Assembly (NCBI RefSeq): GCF_001718795.1
Contig: NZ_CP013438.1
Coordinates: 1,302,001 to 1,366,000 of the forward strand
DNA length: 64,000 bases
Source of the DNA: Burkholderia latens
GTDB lineage: Bacteria; Pseudomonadota; Gammaproteobacteria; Burkholderiales; Burkholderiaceae
Direction of reading: 5' to 3'
Under the pieces are notes generated by a model. The model did no database searches, was not told the origin of the DNA, and saw only the letters and a list, made by a program, of their open reading frames with translations. Both the position numbers and the translations under genes were made by a program. The number at the start of each line of letters is the position of its first letter. Within the stretch, counting starts at the first letter, position 1. Of this stretch, positions 50,608 through 59,518 are shown piece by piece.

Positions 50608-51171
50608 ATGAGCACGACCCGTCTCGACACGAACACCGCACTCGTCGTCATCGATCTCCAAAAAGGCATCGTCGCACTGCCGACCGCATACCCGATCGCA
50701 CCGGTGATCGCGCGCACCCGCGAACTGCTCGATGCATTCCGCAGCCGCGGCTTGCCGGTCGTGCTGGTCAACGTCGCGGGAGTCGCACCAGGCCGCACCG
50801 AGCAACCGCCGCGCACCGCGCAGCTTCCCGCCCACTGGGCCGAACTCGTGCCCGAACTGAACCGCCAGCCGAACGACCACACGGTGACGAAGAAGACCTG
50901 GGGCGCGTTTACCGGCACCGATCTTCACGCATACCTGCAGTCGGCCGGCGTCACGCAAATCGTGCTGACCGGCGTCGCGACGAGCATCGGCGTCGAGTCG
51001 ACCGCGCGGCAGGCGCACGAACTCGGCTACAACGTGACGCTCGCGGTCGATGCGATGACCGATCTCAATGCGCACGCGCACACGAATAGCGTCGAGCGGC
51101 TGTTTCCGCGCCTCGGCGAGACGGGTTCGACGCAGGAGATCCTCACGCTGCTCGACCGGCGCGGCGCGTGA
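50608..51171 (+). CDS. Isochorismatase-like protein without the catalytic cysteine
   Basis: 187 residues, same fold as the protein at 22005. D16 (V-V-I-D-L-Q-K-G) and K95 (T-V-T-K-K-T-W) are kept, but the position of the nucleophilic cysteine is glycine (G128 in T-G-V-A-T-S-I-G-V-E-S-T-A-R). True isochorismatases (EntB, PhzD) also lack the cysteine and cleave a vinyl ether by acid catalysis, so it could be active on such a bond rather than on amides, or have another role. ATG 50608 follows a GGAG. Its stop overlaps the MFS gene start by 4 bp. Unit: MarR, this protein, efflux pump. Confidence 0.85.
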   Translation: MSTTRLDTNTALVVIDLQKGIVALPTAYPIAPVIARTRELLDAFRSRGLPVVLVNVAGVAPGRTEQPPRTAQLPAHWAELVPELNRQPNDHTVTKKTWGAFTGTDLHAYLQSAGVTQIVLTGVATSIGVESTARQAHELGYNVTLAVDAMTDLNAHAHTNSVERLFPRLGETGSTQEILTLLDRRGA

Positions 51172-52589
51172 ACGACAAACGCATCCCGCCGACGCGGGGC
51201 CGCGCGGCGAGCCGGCTCGATCCGTCGATCTGGAAAGTCAGCGCGGTCGCGACGCTCGGCTCGCTGCTGTCGCAGCTCGACGCGACAATCGTCAACGTGT
51301 CGCTGTCGAGTCTTGCAACCGATCTGCACGCCAGCCTGGCGACGATCCAGTGGGTGACGAGCGGCTATCTGCTCGCGCTCACGCTCGTGCTGCCGCTGAA
51401 CGGCTGGCTGGTCGATCGCATCGGTGCGAAGGCGCTGTATCTGTGGTGCTTCTCCGCGTTCACGCTGACGTCAGCGTTGTGCGGACTCGCGTGGTCCGCG
51501 CCGTCGCTGATCGCGTTCCGCGTGCTGCAAGGTGTGAGCAGCGGGCTGCTCGCGCCGATGGCGCAGATGATGATCGCACGCGTCGCCGGCCAGCAGATGG
51601 CGCGCGTGATCGGTTATGCGGCGGTGCCGGTGCTGATCGCGCCGATCCTCGGGCCGGTCGTCGCCGGTGCGATTCTGCAGCACGCGTCGTGGCGCTGGCT
51701 GTTTCTCGTGAACCTGCCGATCGGCGCGCTCGCGCTCGCGCTGGCCGTGTGGTTCCTGCCCGGCGATCGCGACGACACGCAGCGGCGTGAACTCGACTGG
51801 ATCGGCCTTGCGCTGCTGTCGCCGGCGCTCGTGCTGTTCCTGTATGGCGCGGAGCGGGTCGCCGCGGCGCCCGGCATCGCCGCGATCGCGGTGTCGGCGC
51901 TGCTGCTCGCGGCGTTCCTGCGCGTCGAGCAGCGCCACGGCGAGCGTGCGCTGATCGATCTCGCGCTGTTTCGCTCGCGCGCGTTCGGCGCGGCGGCCGC
52001 CACGCAGTTCCTGTCGAATGGCGCGATCTACGCGGGCCAGATGCTGATCCCGGTGTTTCTGATCCAGTCATGCGGACGTTCGCCTGGCGAAATGGGCTGG
52101 CTGCTCGCACCGCTCGGCCTCGGCATGCTGGTGACCTATCCATCGATGGGCGCGCTGACGAGCCGGTTCGGCGTGCGCAGGCTGGCTGCCGCCGGCGCAC
52201 TGCTCGCGCTCGCGGCAACGCTGCCGTTCGCGTATCTTGCATTCGCCGGGTACGATCCGTACGTGCTCGTACCCGCGCTGTTTCTGCGCGGAATGGGCCA
52301 GAGCGCGATCGGCGCGCCGTCGATTTCGGCCGCGTATGCGTCAGTCGAGCGCCGTAGCCTGCCGATGGCAACGACGTCGCTCAATATCGTCCAGCGCCTC
52401 GGCGGTCCGACGTTCACGACGATGTGCACGCTGTTTCTTGCGTGGCGGCTGCAGGCTGAATCGATGCCGGCGGGCGGCACACGTGGGGCCGCGTACGCAG
52501 CGGCGTTCGGTCTGCTGTGCGCGCTGCACGCGGCAAGTTTCGTGACGGCGCTGCGGCTGCCGCGGTGGTCGAGCGTGGCGAACGGGTAG
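51168..52589 (+). CDS. DHA2 family MFS drug exporter (EmrB-like)
   Basis: 473 residues with 13-14 membrane helices. L-D-A-T-I-V-N-V-S-L in helix 1, I-Q-W-V-T-S-G-Y-L-L in helix 2, L-V-D-R-I-G-A-K in the 2-3 loop and G-P-V-V-A-G-A-I-L in helix 5 (antiporter motif) are typical of EmrB/QacA-type proton-driven exporters. The GTG start at 51168 overlaps the upstream stop (GTGA), so translation is coupled to the isochorismatase-like protein. No EmrA-type adaptor gene is adjacent, so it probably pumps only across the inner membrane. MarR-controlled export of an aromatic compound is a reasonable inference. Confidence 0.88.
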   Translation: MNDKRIPPTRGRAASRLDPSIWKVSAVATLGSLLSQLDATIVNVSLSSLATDLHASLATIQWVTSGYLLALTLVLPLNGWLVDRIGAKALYLWCFSAFTLTSALCGLAWSAPSLIAFRVLQGVSSGLLAPMAQMMIARVAGQQMARVIGYAAVPVLIAPILGPVVAGAILQHASWRWLFLVNLPIGALALALAVWFLPGDRDDTQRRELDWIGLALLSPALVLFLYGAERVAAAPGIAAIAVSALLLAAFLRVEQRHGERALIDLALFRSRAFGAAAATQFLSNGAIYAGQMLIPVFLIQSCGRSPGEMGWLLAPLGLGMLVTYPSMGALTSRFGVRRLAAAGALLALAATLPFAYLAFAGYDPYVLVPALFLRGMGQSAIGAPSISAAYASVERRSLPMATTSLNIVQRLGGPTFTTMCTLFLAWRLQAESMPAGGTRGAAYAAAFGLLCALHAASFVTALRLPRWSSVANG

Positions 52590-52713
52590 CGGGACGGGTG
52601 ATCGCGCATGGGTCGGCGATGAACCAGCGCGCCGGCACCGCGCACGCGTCGACAAACTCGCCATCACTTGCGCCGCGAACAGACGATCGTTCGCGCCAAC
52701 GCCACGCGCCCTT

Positions 52714-54135
52714 TCAGCGCCTCGCGCACTCGGCCGCGAGCCGCCCCAGCACCTTCAGCGCCTCCTCGATCTGCCGCGACCACGGATAGCTGTAGTTGAG
52801 CCGGATGAAATGCCGGTAGTCGTTCGTCGCCGAAAACATGTGGCCGGGCCCGACCGTGATCCGCTGCGCGAGCGCAAGCGCATACAGTTTCATCGCATCG
52901 ACCTGGCGCGGCAATTCCACCCACAGCACGTAGCCGCCCTGCGGCTGCGACAGCCGCGTGCCTTCCGGGAAAAAGCGCCGCACCATCGCGCTCATCAGGT
53001 TCGCCTGCTGCGCATAGAGCTTGCGCATCCGCCGCAGATGAAAATCGTAACCGTCGTACTTCAGGTATTCGGCAATCGCGAGTTGCTCGATCGCCGGCGT
53101 CGCGAGCGTGTTCAGGAATTTCAGCTTCTCGACCTGGTCGCGGTAGCGGCCCGGCATCGCCCAGCCGATCCGGTAGCGCGGCGACAGGCTCTTCGTGAAC
53201 GACGCGCAATGCAGCACGAGCCCATCGCGGTCGTACGACTTCAACGCGCTCGGCGTCGCGTCGCCGAAATGCAGTTCGTGATAGACGTCGTTCTCGATCG
53301 CCGGCACACCGTGCTTCGCGAGCAGCTCGACCAACGCGCGCTTGCGCGCATCGGGCATCCGGAAGCCAAGCGGATTCTGGAAATTGGGCATCACCATGCA
53401 CGCGGCGATCCGCTCGCGCTTCAGGATCCGCTCGAGCGCGTCGACATCGATGCCGTCGCCCGGGTGCGTGGCGATTTCCAGCGCGCGCATGCCCATCCGC
53501 TCGATCGCGTGCAGCATCGCGTAGAACGTCGGCGATTCGACGGCGATCGTGTCGCCCGGTTTCGCGACCGCCTGCAGGCACAGGTTGATCGCCTCGGTCG
53601 CGCCGATCGTCACGACGATCTCGGCCGGCTCGACCGCGATTCCGCGCTCCGCGTAGCGCCGCGCGATCTGGCGGATCAGCTCCTGGTTGCCGGGTGGCAG
53701 ATCGTCGATCACGCCCCAGCGCGTGCGGCGCCGGCCGATCGCCTGCGCATGGCGCGCGAGGCGCTGTACCGGGAACTGCGACGCGTCGGGATACGGCGAG
53801 CCGAGCGGCACCGCATCGTCGCGCGAGATCGAGCGCAGCGTCGACAGCACGAGCCGGCTCACATCCACCGCCGACGGCTCGGCGGCCGGCGCCGATATGT
53901 TCAGCTCGGCCTCGACGGGCGCCGCAGCCCGTGCGCGCACGAAATAGCCGGACTGCGGCCGGCTCTCGATCAGCCCGCGGCTCTCCAGGACGAGATACGC
54001 GCGCAGCACCGTCGTCACGCTGAGCTGCTGCTGCCGGCTCGCCTGCCGCACCGACGGAATCCGCTCGCCGGGCCGGTACACCCCGCGTTCAATCTGCGTC
54101 TGCAGATCGTCGGCCAGTTGTTCGTAACGCTTCAC
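52714..54135 (-). CDS. MocR-type regulator (GntR DNA-binding domain fused to class I aminotransferase)
   Basis: 473 residues. The first 75 form a GntR winged helix (Y-R-P-G-E-R-I-P-S-V-R-Q-A-S-R-Q-Q-Q-L-S-V-T-T-V-L-R-A-Y). The rest is a fold-type I aminotransferase domain with G-A-T-E-A-I-N-L-C, M-P-N-F-Q-N-P-L-G, E-N-D-V-Y-H-E-L and the PLP lysine region A-S-F-T-K-S-L-S-P-R-Y-R-I-G-W. MocR proteins sense an amino compound or PLP rather than transaminate. GTG 54135 is preferred to upstream starts because it has GGGAGG just before it and opens the GntR domain. It is divergent from the YdeP-type oxidoreductase (160 bp between). Confidence 0.9.
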   Translation of the reverse strand: MKRYEQLADDLQTQIERGVYRPGERIPSVRQASRQQQLSVTTVLRAYLVLESRGLIESRPQSGYFVRARAAAPVEAELNISAPAAEPSAVDVSRLVLSTLRSISRDDAVPLGSPYPDASQFPVQRLARHAQAIGRRRTRWGVIDDLPPGNQELIRQIARRYAERGIAVEPAEIVVTIGATEAINLCLQAVAKPGDTIAVESPTFYAMLHAIERMGMRALEIATHPGDGIDVDALERILKRERIAACMVMPNFQNPLGFRMPDARKRALVELLAKHGVPAIENDVYHELHFGDATPSALKSYDRDGLVLHCASFTKSLSPRYRIGWAMPGRYRDQVEKLKFLNTLATPAIEQLAIAEYLKYDGYDFHLRRMRKLYAQQANLMSAMVRRFFPEGTRLSQPQGGYVLWVELPRQVDAMKLYALALAQRITVGPGHMFSATNDYRHFIRLNYSYPWSRQIEEALKVLGRLAAECARR

Positions 54136-54200
54136 GCGCCTCCCTTTCAACGTCCCTTCAACAACACAGTTGCGCTCCGCACGACCTGACTGGCCGAAAC

Positions 54201-54231
54201 TGTACTCTTTTTTCAAGACAAAAGGTGTACA
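54201..54231. repeat. TGTAC direct repeat in the MocR/oxidoreductase intergenic region
   Basis: TGTAC occurs at 54201-54205 and again at 54226-54230, 25 bp apart in the same orientation, with an inverted CTTTT / AAAAG pair between them. MocR regulators commonly bind direct repeats in the shared promoter of divergent genes, so this is the best candidate operator. Confidence 0.45.
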
Positions 54232-54295
54232 CACAGCGGGCGCCTCGCCGCGCGTACGCTGCGTGCATCGCTCCCGACACCCGCATCGCAGCATC

Positions 54296-56620
54296 ATGAA
54301 AAAGAAATCCGCCGCCGCGCGCATCGAACCGTACACCCACCCGGCCGCGGGCTGGGGCGCGCTGAAAGCCGTCACGATCAACCTGATCAAGGAAAAGGTC
54401 GCAGGCGGCAACTACCGGACGCTGCTGCGGCAAAACCAGCCGGACGGCTTCGACTGCCCCGGCTGCGCGTGGCCGGACCGCCAGCACGCGTCGACGTTCG
54501 AATTCTGCGAGAACGGCGTGAAAGCCGTGGCCGCCGAAGCGACGAGCAAGCGCGTGACGCCGGCGTTCTTCGCCGCGCACACGGTTGGCGAACTGCTCGG
54601 GCAGACCGATTTCGAACTCGAACAGCACGGCCGGCTGACCGACCCGATGGTGTACGACGCGGAAACCGACCGCTACGTGCCGATCGCGTGGGACGACGCA
54701 TTCGAGCTGATCGCGCGCCGCCTGCGCGCGCTGCGGGACCCGAACCAGGCCGCGTTCTACACGTCCGGCCGCGCGAGCAACGAGGCGGCGTTCCTGTATC
54801 AGCTGCTGGTGCGGCTGTACGGCACGAACAACTTCCCCGACTGCTCGAACATGTGCCACGAGGCGACGAGCCGCGGGCTTCCGGCGTCGGTCGGCGTGGG
54901 CAAGGGCACCGTCACGCTCGACGACTTCGAGCACGCGGACACGCTGCTGATCTTCGGCCAGAACCCCGCGACCAATCATCCGCGAATGATGGGCGAGTTG
55001 CGCGAATGCGCGAAGCGCGGCGCGACGATCGTGTCGATCAATCCGCTGAAGGAGCGCGGGCTCGAGCGTTTTGCCGATCCGCAAAGCCCGCTCGAGATGC
55101 TGACGATGTCGGGCACAAACATCGCATCGACGTTCATCCAGCCGCCGATCGGCGGCGATTTCGCGCTGATCAAGGGCATGGCGAAACGCGTGCTCGAACT
55201 CGACGATGCAGCACGCGCCGCCGGCGCGCCGCGCGTGCTCGATACCGCTTTCATCGACGCGCACACGGCCGGCTTCGACGCGTTCGCCGACGATCTGCGC
55301 AACGAAAGCTGGTCCGCGCTGACCGCCGAAAGCGGCGTGCCGTACGAGCAGATCGACGGCCTGGCGCGACTGTATGCGCGCAGCGAGCGCGTGATCGCGA
55401 CGTGGGGAATGGGCATTACGCAGCACAAGCATTCGGTCGCGACCGTGCAGATGCTCACCAACCTGATGCTGATGCGCGGCAACATCGGCCGCCCCGGCGC
55501 CGGCCTGTGTCCGGTGCGCGGCCACTCCAACGTGCAGGGCAATCGCACGGTCGGCATCGAGGAAAAGCCGTCGCAGGCGTTTCTCGACCGGCTTGGCCGC
55601 GTGTTCGACTTCGAGCCGCCGCGCCACCACGGCTACGACGTCGTCGAAACGATCGAAGCGATGCTGGAGGGCCGCGTGAAGGTGTTGATCGGCCTCGGCG
55701 GCAACTTCGCGATGGCGACGCCCGATACGCCACGCACGTGGGAAGGCATGCGTCGCTGCGATCTGTCGGTGCACATCACGACCAAGCTGAACCGCAGCCA
55801 CCTGATCCACGGCCGCGACGCGCTGATCCTGCCGACTCTCGGGCGCACCGAGATCGATCTGCAGGACAACGTCGCGCAAGGCGTGACCGTCGAAGACTCG
55901 ATGAGCATGGTCCACGTGTCGTACGGAATGAACAAGCCGGCGTCCGCGAACCTGATGTCGGAGCCCGCGATCGTCGCGCACATCGGCCATGCGTTGTTCG
56001 GCAGCGGCAAGATCGACTGGCTCGCGTACAAGCGCGACTACGCGAAGATCCGCGACGCGATCGAGGCGACGTTCGACGGCTTCTACGACTACAACGCGCG
56101 CATTGCGCGGCCCGGCGGTTTCCATCTGCGGGTCGCATCGCGCGACCGCGAATGGCTGACGCCGACAGGCAAGGCGAACTTCATCGCGCATGCGCTGCCG
56201 GCCGACACGCCGATCCAGCGTGCCCGCGCGCTGCACGGCAAGCGGCTGATGACGCTGATGACGACGCGCTCGCACGACCAGTACAACACGACCGTCTACG
56301 GGCTCGACGACCGCTATCGCGGCGTGTACGGCCAGCGCCGCGTCGTGTTCATCAATCGCGACGACCTCGCGATGCTCGGGCTGCAGGCCGGCGAATGGGT
56401 CGACATGGAAACGGTGTGGCACGACGGCATCGAGCGGCGCGCAGATGGTTTCCTGCTCGTCGAATACGACATCCCTCGCGGCTGCATCGGCGCGTACTAC
56501 CCGGAAACGAATCCGCTGGTGCCGCTCGACAGCGTCGGCGACGTGTGCAATACACCGACGTCGAAGTCGGTGCCGGTGCTGCTGCACCGCGCGCCCGCGC
56601 GTGCATCGGCGGCGGCGTAA
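54296..56620 (+). CDS. Molybdopterin oxidoreductase, FdhF/YdeP family
   Basis: 774 residues, full length for the family. N-terminal cysteines C54-x2-C57 and C71 (F-E-F-C-E-N-G) lie where an Fe-S cluster is bound. Later motifs include N-N-F-P-D-C-S-N-M-C-H-E-A-T, N-P-A-T-N-H-P-R-M-M and L-M-L-M-R-G-N-I-G-R-P-G-A-G-L-C-P-V-R-G-H-S-N-V-Q-G, all typical of YdeP-type formate-dehydrogenase-like enzymes. There is no Tat signal, so it is cytoplasmic. The E. coli relative aids acid resistance, but its substrate is unknown. ATG 54296 is used. Divergent from the MocR regulator, which is probably its controller. Confidence 0.9.
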   Translation: MKKKSAAARIEPYTHPAAGWGALKAVTINLIKEKVAGGNYRTLLRQNQPDGFDCPGCAWPDRQHASTFEFCENGVKAVAAEATSKRVTPAFFAAHTVGELLGQTDFELEQHGRLTDPMVYDAETDRYVPIAWDDAFELIARRLRALRDPNQAAFYTSGRASNEAAFLYQLLVRLYGTNNFPDCSNMCHEATSRGLPASVGVGKGTVTLDDFEHADTLLIFGQNPATNHPRMMGELRECAKRGATIVSINPLKERGLERFADPQSPLEMLTMSGTNIASTFIQPPIGGDFALIKGMAKRVLELDDAARAAGAPRVLDTAFIDAHTAGFDAFADDLRNESWSALTAESGVPYEQIDGLARLYARSERVIATWGMGITQHKHSVATVQMLTNLMLMRGNIGRPGAGLCPVRGHSNVQGNRTVGIEEKPSQAFLDRLGRVFDFEPPRHHGYDVVETIEAMLEGRVKVLIGLGGNFAMATPDTPRTWEGMRRCDLSVHITTKLNRSHLIHGRDALILPTLGRTEIDLQDNVAQGVTVEDSMSMVHVSYGMNKPASANLMSEPAIVAHIGHALFGSGKIDWLAYKRDYAKIRDAIEATFDGFYDYNARIARPGGFHLRVASRDREWLTPTGKANFIAHALPADTPIQRARALHGKRLMTLMTTRSHDQYNTTVYGLDDRYRGVYGQRRVVFINRDDLAMLGLQAGEWVDMETVWHDGIERRADGFLLVEYDIPRGCIGAYYPETNPLVPLDSVGDVCNTPTSKSVPVLLHRAPARASAAA

Positions 56621-56810
56621 CGGCGCGCCGCGACCGTCGTTCGGCCGCGGGCGCGCATTGAACGCCCAATCTTGCACCAGCCCGCGCGCAACCCCGAACG
56701 TAATAAAGACTTGCAATCGATACGGCCGGAAACGTCAACATCCGGGCGGGGCACGGCGTTTTTTCGACAAGCGCCCCGATTCGCGGCGCGCAACGACAGG
56801 AGAAAACATC

Positions 56811-57140
56811 ATGCGAGCCGTTACCCGACAAGTCGCAGTCGCCGCCATGCTGATGTCGGTGCTGACCGGCGCCGCGTTCGCCGACACGCCGTGGCAACAC
56901 GCGCATCCGCGCCGCGAGGAGGTGAACCAGCGCCTCGCCGCTCAAAATCGCCGGATCCGTCACGAAGTGAAGGAAGGCGAGATGTCGCACGCGCAGGCCG
57001 CGCGCCTGCACCGTGACGACCGCAGAATCCGCCGGGAAGAGCGGGACATGGCCGCGCAGGATCACGGCCACATCACGCAGAGCGAAAAGCACGTGCTGAA
57101 CCAGCAGGAAAACGCGGTCAGCCACAAGATCGGCCCGTAA
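56811..57140 (+). CDS. Small exported, highly charged helical protein of unknown function
   Basis: 109 residues. A signal peptide (R-A-V-T-R-Q-V-A-V-A-A-M-L-M-S-V-L-T-G-A-A-F-A, cleavage before D-T-P-W) precedes a mature domain rich in His, Arg, Glu and Gln (H-A-H-P-R-R-E-E-V-N-Q-R-L-A-A-Q-N and R-R-I-R-R-E-E-R-D-M-A-A-Q-D-H-G-H). It should be almost entirely helical, in the manner of small periplasmic chaperone-like proteins such as Spy, although no Spy motif (LTxxQ) is present. AGGAG precedes the ATG, and a terminator follows the stop, so it is monocistronic. Confidence 0.78.
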   Translation: MRAVTRQVAVAAMLMSVLTGAAFADTPWQHAHPRREEVNQRLAAQNRRIRHEVKEGEMSHAQAARLHRDDRRIRREERDMAAQDHGHITQSEKHVLNQQENAVSHKIGP

Positions 57141-57172
57141 CGCCGGCAAGCGTCGATTCGCCATCGTTGAAA

Positions 57173-57206
57173 CGCCCGCTGCCGCACGGCGACAGCGGGC
57201 GCTTGT
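57173..57206 (+). terminator. Rho-independent terminator
   Basis: A 9-bp stem CGCCCGCTG / CAGCGGGCG with an 11-nt loop is followed by CTTGTTG, 32 bp after the stop of the small exported protein. Confidence 0.6.
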
Positions 57207-57383
57207 TGTATCGAATCGTTTCAGCGCGCCGCGTGCGCCGGAGGCCGCAGGTATACTTCGACGTCAGCCGCCTCCCGCATCGGCCGTCAGCAAACGGCGC
57301 GATGCCGGCGGTTTCGTCGCGAAGCGCCGCGTTTCGCATACCCGCGCCACAGCGTCGACACGACACACACGACGACTCCGATC

Positions 57384-57716
57384 ATGAAACGATTCCTGCT
57401 GCTCCTTCCCGCCGCCCTGCTCGCTGCCTGCGGTTCCGCGCCCTCGTCCGACTCGGCCGCGTCCGGCTCGGCGCCGATGATCTACGTGTCGTCGACGCGC
57501 CCCGCGCATGCAATCGCGAACTGTCTCGACAGCCGTCTGTCCGGCACCGAGCAGTCGCAGCACAACGGCGTGACCGACATCACCGTCGGCTCGCGCTCGT
57601 ACTTCGTCACGCTCACGCCGTCGGGCAGCGGCTCCGTCGTCAAGGTCGTGCGCGGCTCCGGCAGCGAGCCGGCCGAGGAAGCGATGCGCTTCGCGATCGC
57701 GCGCTGCGTGATCTGA
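57384..57716 (+). CDS. Small putative lipoprotein of unknown function
   Basis: 110 residues. The signal (K-R-F-L-L-L-L-P-A-A-L-L-A-A-C) ends in a lipobox cysteine at residue 16, followed by a Ser/Ala-rich spacer. The domain of about 75 residues has two cysteines (I-A-N-C-L-D-S-R-L and I-A-R-C-V-I at the very end) that may pair, and alternates beta strands and helices. The ATG follows a modest site. A long palindrome comes immediately after the stop. No function recognised; similar short lipoproteins are common in Burkholderia. Confidence 0.75.
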   Translation: MKRFLLLLPAALLAACGSAPSSDSAASGSAPMIYVSSTRPAHAIANCLDSRLSGTEQSQHNGVTDITVGSRSYFVTLTPSGSGSVVKVVRGSGSEPAEEAMRFAIARCVI

Positions 57717-57718
57717 TT

Positions 57719-57750
57719 TTTCGCGGCGCCGGGCGCCCGGCGCCGCGAAA
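57719..57750. repeat. 32-bp perfect palindrome
   Basis: Bases 57719-57750 (TTTCGCGGCGCCGGGC and its exact complement) form a perfect inverted repeat with no spacer, 3 bp after the lipoprotein stop codon. No T run follows on either strand, so it is not a standard terminator, although an RNA hairpin there may stabilise the message end. Confidence 0.7.
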
Positions 57751-57852
57751 CGGTATCGGCGCGGGCGCTACGCTGCGCGCCGGTCGAATATTTTCATCCG
57801 GGCTGCCGTCGATGAGAGAATCGCACCACGATTCCTTTTCCACGGAGCCCGC

Positions 57853-59442
57853 ATGAAGCATCTGCTGTCCCGGCTGTTCGTCAGCGCCGCGCTCGTCGCA
57901 CTCGTTCCGGCGCTGCCGGCGCAGGCCGCGACGCCGCCCGGCATTTTCGTCGTCGCCACGCAGCTCGGCGAATTCACGACGCTCGATCCAAGCGAAATCT
58001 ACGAACTCGTGCCGTCCGAGTACGTCGCGAACACCTACGAACGGCTCGTGCGGGTCGACCTGAAGGACCCGACGCGCTTCGACGGGCAGATCGCGCAATC
58101 GTGGACGGTCGGCGCCGACGGCATCACCTACACGTTCAAGCTGCGCGCCGGCCAGCCGTTCCATTCCGGCAACCCGGTCACCGCGGACGACGTCGCGTGG
58201 TCGCTGCAGCGCACCGTGCTGCTCGACAAGGGTCCGGCCGGCGTGCTCGCGGATCTCGGTCTCACGAAGGCGAACGTGATGCAGAAGGTGCGTGCGGTCG
58301 ATCCGCAAACCTTCGTGCTCGAAACCGACCGCAAGTACGCCCCGAGCTTCGTGCTCAACGTCTTGAGCGCGTGCCCGGCATCCGTCCTCGACAAGAAGCT
58401 GCTGACGTCGCACCAGCAGGGCAACGATTTCGGCAGCGGCTGGCTGAAGACCAACGACGCCGGTTCGGGCCCGTACCAGCTCGTCAAGTGGACGCCGAAC
58501 GAAAGCATCGTGCTGCAGCGTTTCGACAAGTACCGCGCGCCGTATCCGATGAAGCGCGTCGTACTGCGCCACGTGCCCGAGGCATCTGCGCAGCGGCTGC
58601 TGCTGGAAAACGGCGACGTCGATGCCGCGCGCAACCTGAGCCCCGACAGCCTCGCCGCGCTGACCAAGGCAGGCAAGATCAAGGTCGCGTCGTGGCCGGT
58701 GTCCGCGCTGCTGTACCTGAGCCTGAACACGAAGAACCCGAATCTCGCGAAGCCGGACGTGCAGCAGGCGATGAAGTGGCTCGTCGATTACGACGGCATC
58801 CAGCGCAATATCGTCAGCACGACCTACAAGGTGCATGAAACCTTCCTGCCGGAAGGCTTCCTCGGCACGCTCAATTCGAATCCGTACAAGCAGAACGTCG
58901 CGAAGGCGAAGGCGCTGCTCGCGAAGGCCGGATTGACCAACGGCTTCGACGTGACGATGGACATGCCGAACGACTATCCGTATGTCGAGATCGCGCAGGC
59001 GCTGCAGGCGAATTTCGCGCAAGGCGGCATCCGCGTGAAACTGATCGCAGGCGATGCGAAGCAGGCGATCGGCAAGTACCGCGCGCGCCAGCACGACATC
59101 TTCATCGGCGAATGGTCGCCCGACTACATGGATCCGAACAGCAACGCGCGCGGCTTCGCGTGGAATCCGGACAATTCCGACCAGTCGAAGACGAAGATGC
59201 TCGCGTGGCGCAACAGCTGGGACGTCCCGCAGCTGACGAACGACACCGAGGCCGCGCTGGTCGAGCCGTCGCCCGCGAAGCGCGCGCAGCGCTACGAGGC
59301 TCTGCAGAAGGCCGTGCTTGCGAACTCCCCGTTCATCATCATGTTCGAGAAGGTCGTGCAGGTCGCGACGCGCCCCGGCACGACGGGGCCGGAAATCGGG
59401 CCGATCAACGATCTCGTGTCGTACCGGACGCTGAAGAAGTAA
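57853..59442 (+). CDS. ABC transporter substrate-binding protein, peptide/nickel/opine family (family 5)
   Basis: 529 residues. A signal peptide ending A-L-P-A-Q-A-A precedes the family 5 fold: L-D-P-S-E-I-Y-E-L-V near the start, L-A-Q-S-W-T-V-type G-Q-I-A-Q-S-W, F-H-S-G-N-P-V-T-A-D-D-V-A-W-S-L, and Y-M-D-P-N-S-N-A-R-G-F near the end. These are typical of DppA/OppA-like binding proteins that capture peptides or other large solutes in the periplasm. No permease or ATPase gene is adjacent, so it is an orphan or partners with components encoded elsewhere. ATG 57853 has GGAG upstream. Confidence 0.9.
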   Translation: MKHLLSRLFVSAALVALVPALPAQAATPPGIFVVATQLGEFTTLDPSEIYELVPSEYVANTYERLVRVDLKDPTRFDGQIAQSWTVGADGITYTFKLRAGQPFHSGNPVTADDVAWSLQRTVLLDKGPAGVLADLGLTKANVMQKVRAVDPQTFVLETDRKYAPSFVLNVLSACPASVLDKKLLTSHQQGNDFGSGWLKTNDAGSGPYQLVKWTPNESIVLQRFDKYRAPYPMKRVVLRHVPEASAQRLLLENGDVDAARNLSPDSLAALTKAGKIKVASWPVSALLYLSLNTKNPNLAKPDVQQAMKWLVDYDGIQRNIVSTTYKVHETFLPEGFLGTLNSNPYKQNVAKAKALLAKAGLTNGFDVTMDMPNDYPYVEIAQALQANFAQGGIRVKLIAGDAKQAIGKYRARQHDIFIGEWSPDYMDPNSNARGFAWNPDNSDQSKTKMLAWRNSWDVPQLTNDTEAALVEPSPAKRAQRYEALQKAVLANSPFIIMFEKVVQVATRPGTTGPEIGPINDLVSYRTLKK

Positions 59443-59518
59443 GCTCGCGACCCTGCCCGCGCGCCGGCTCCGGCTTGCCGCGCGGGTCGTACGACACCGC
59501 CTGCGCCGCGCCGGCCGT

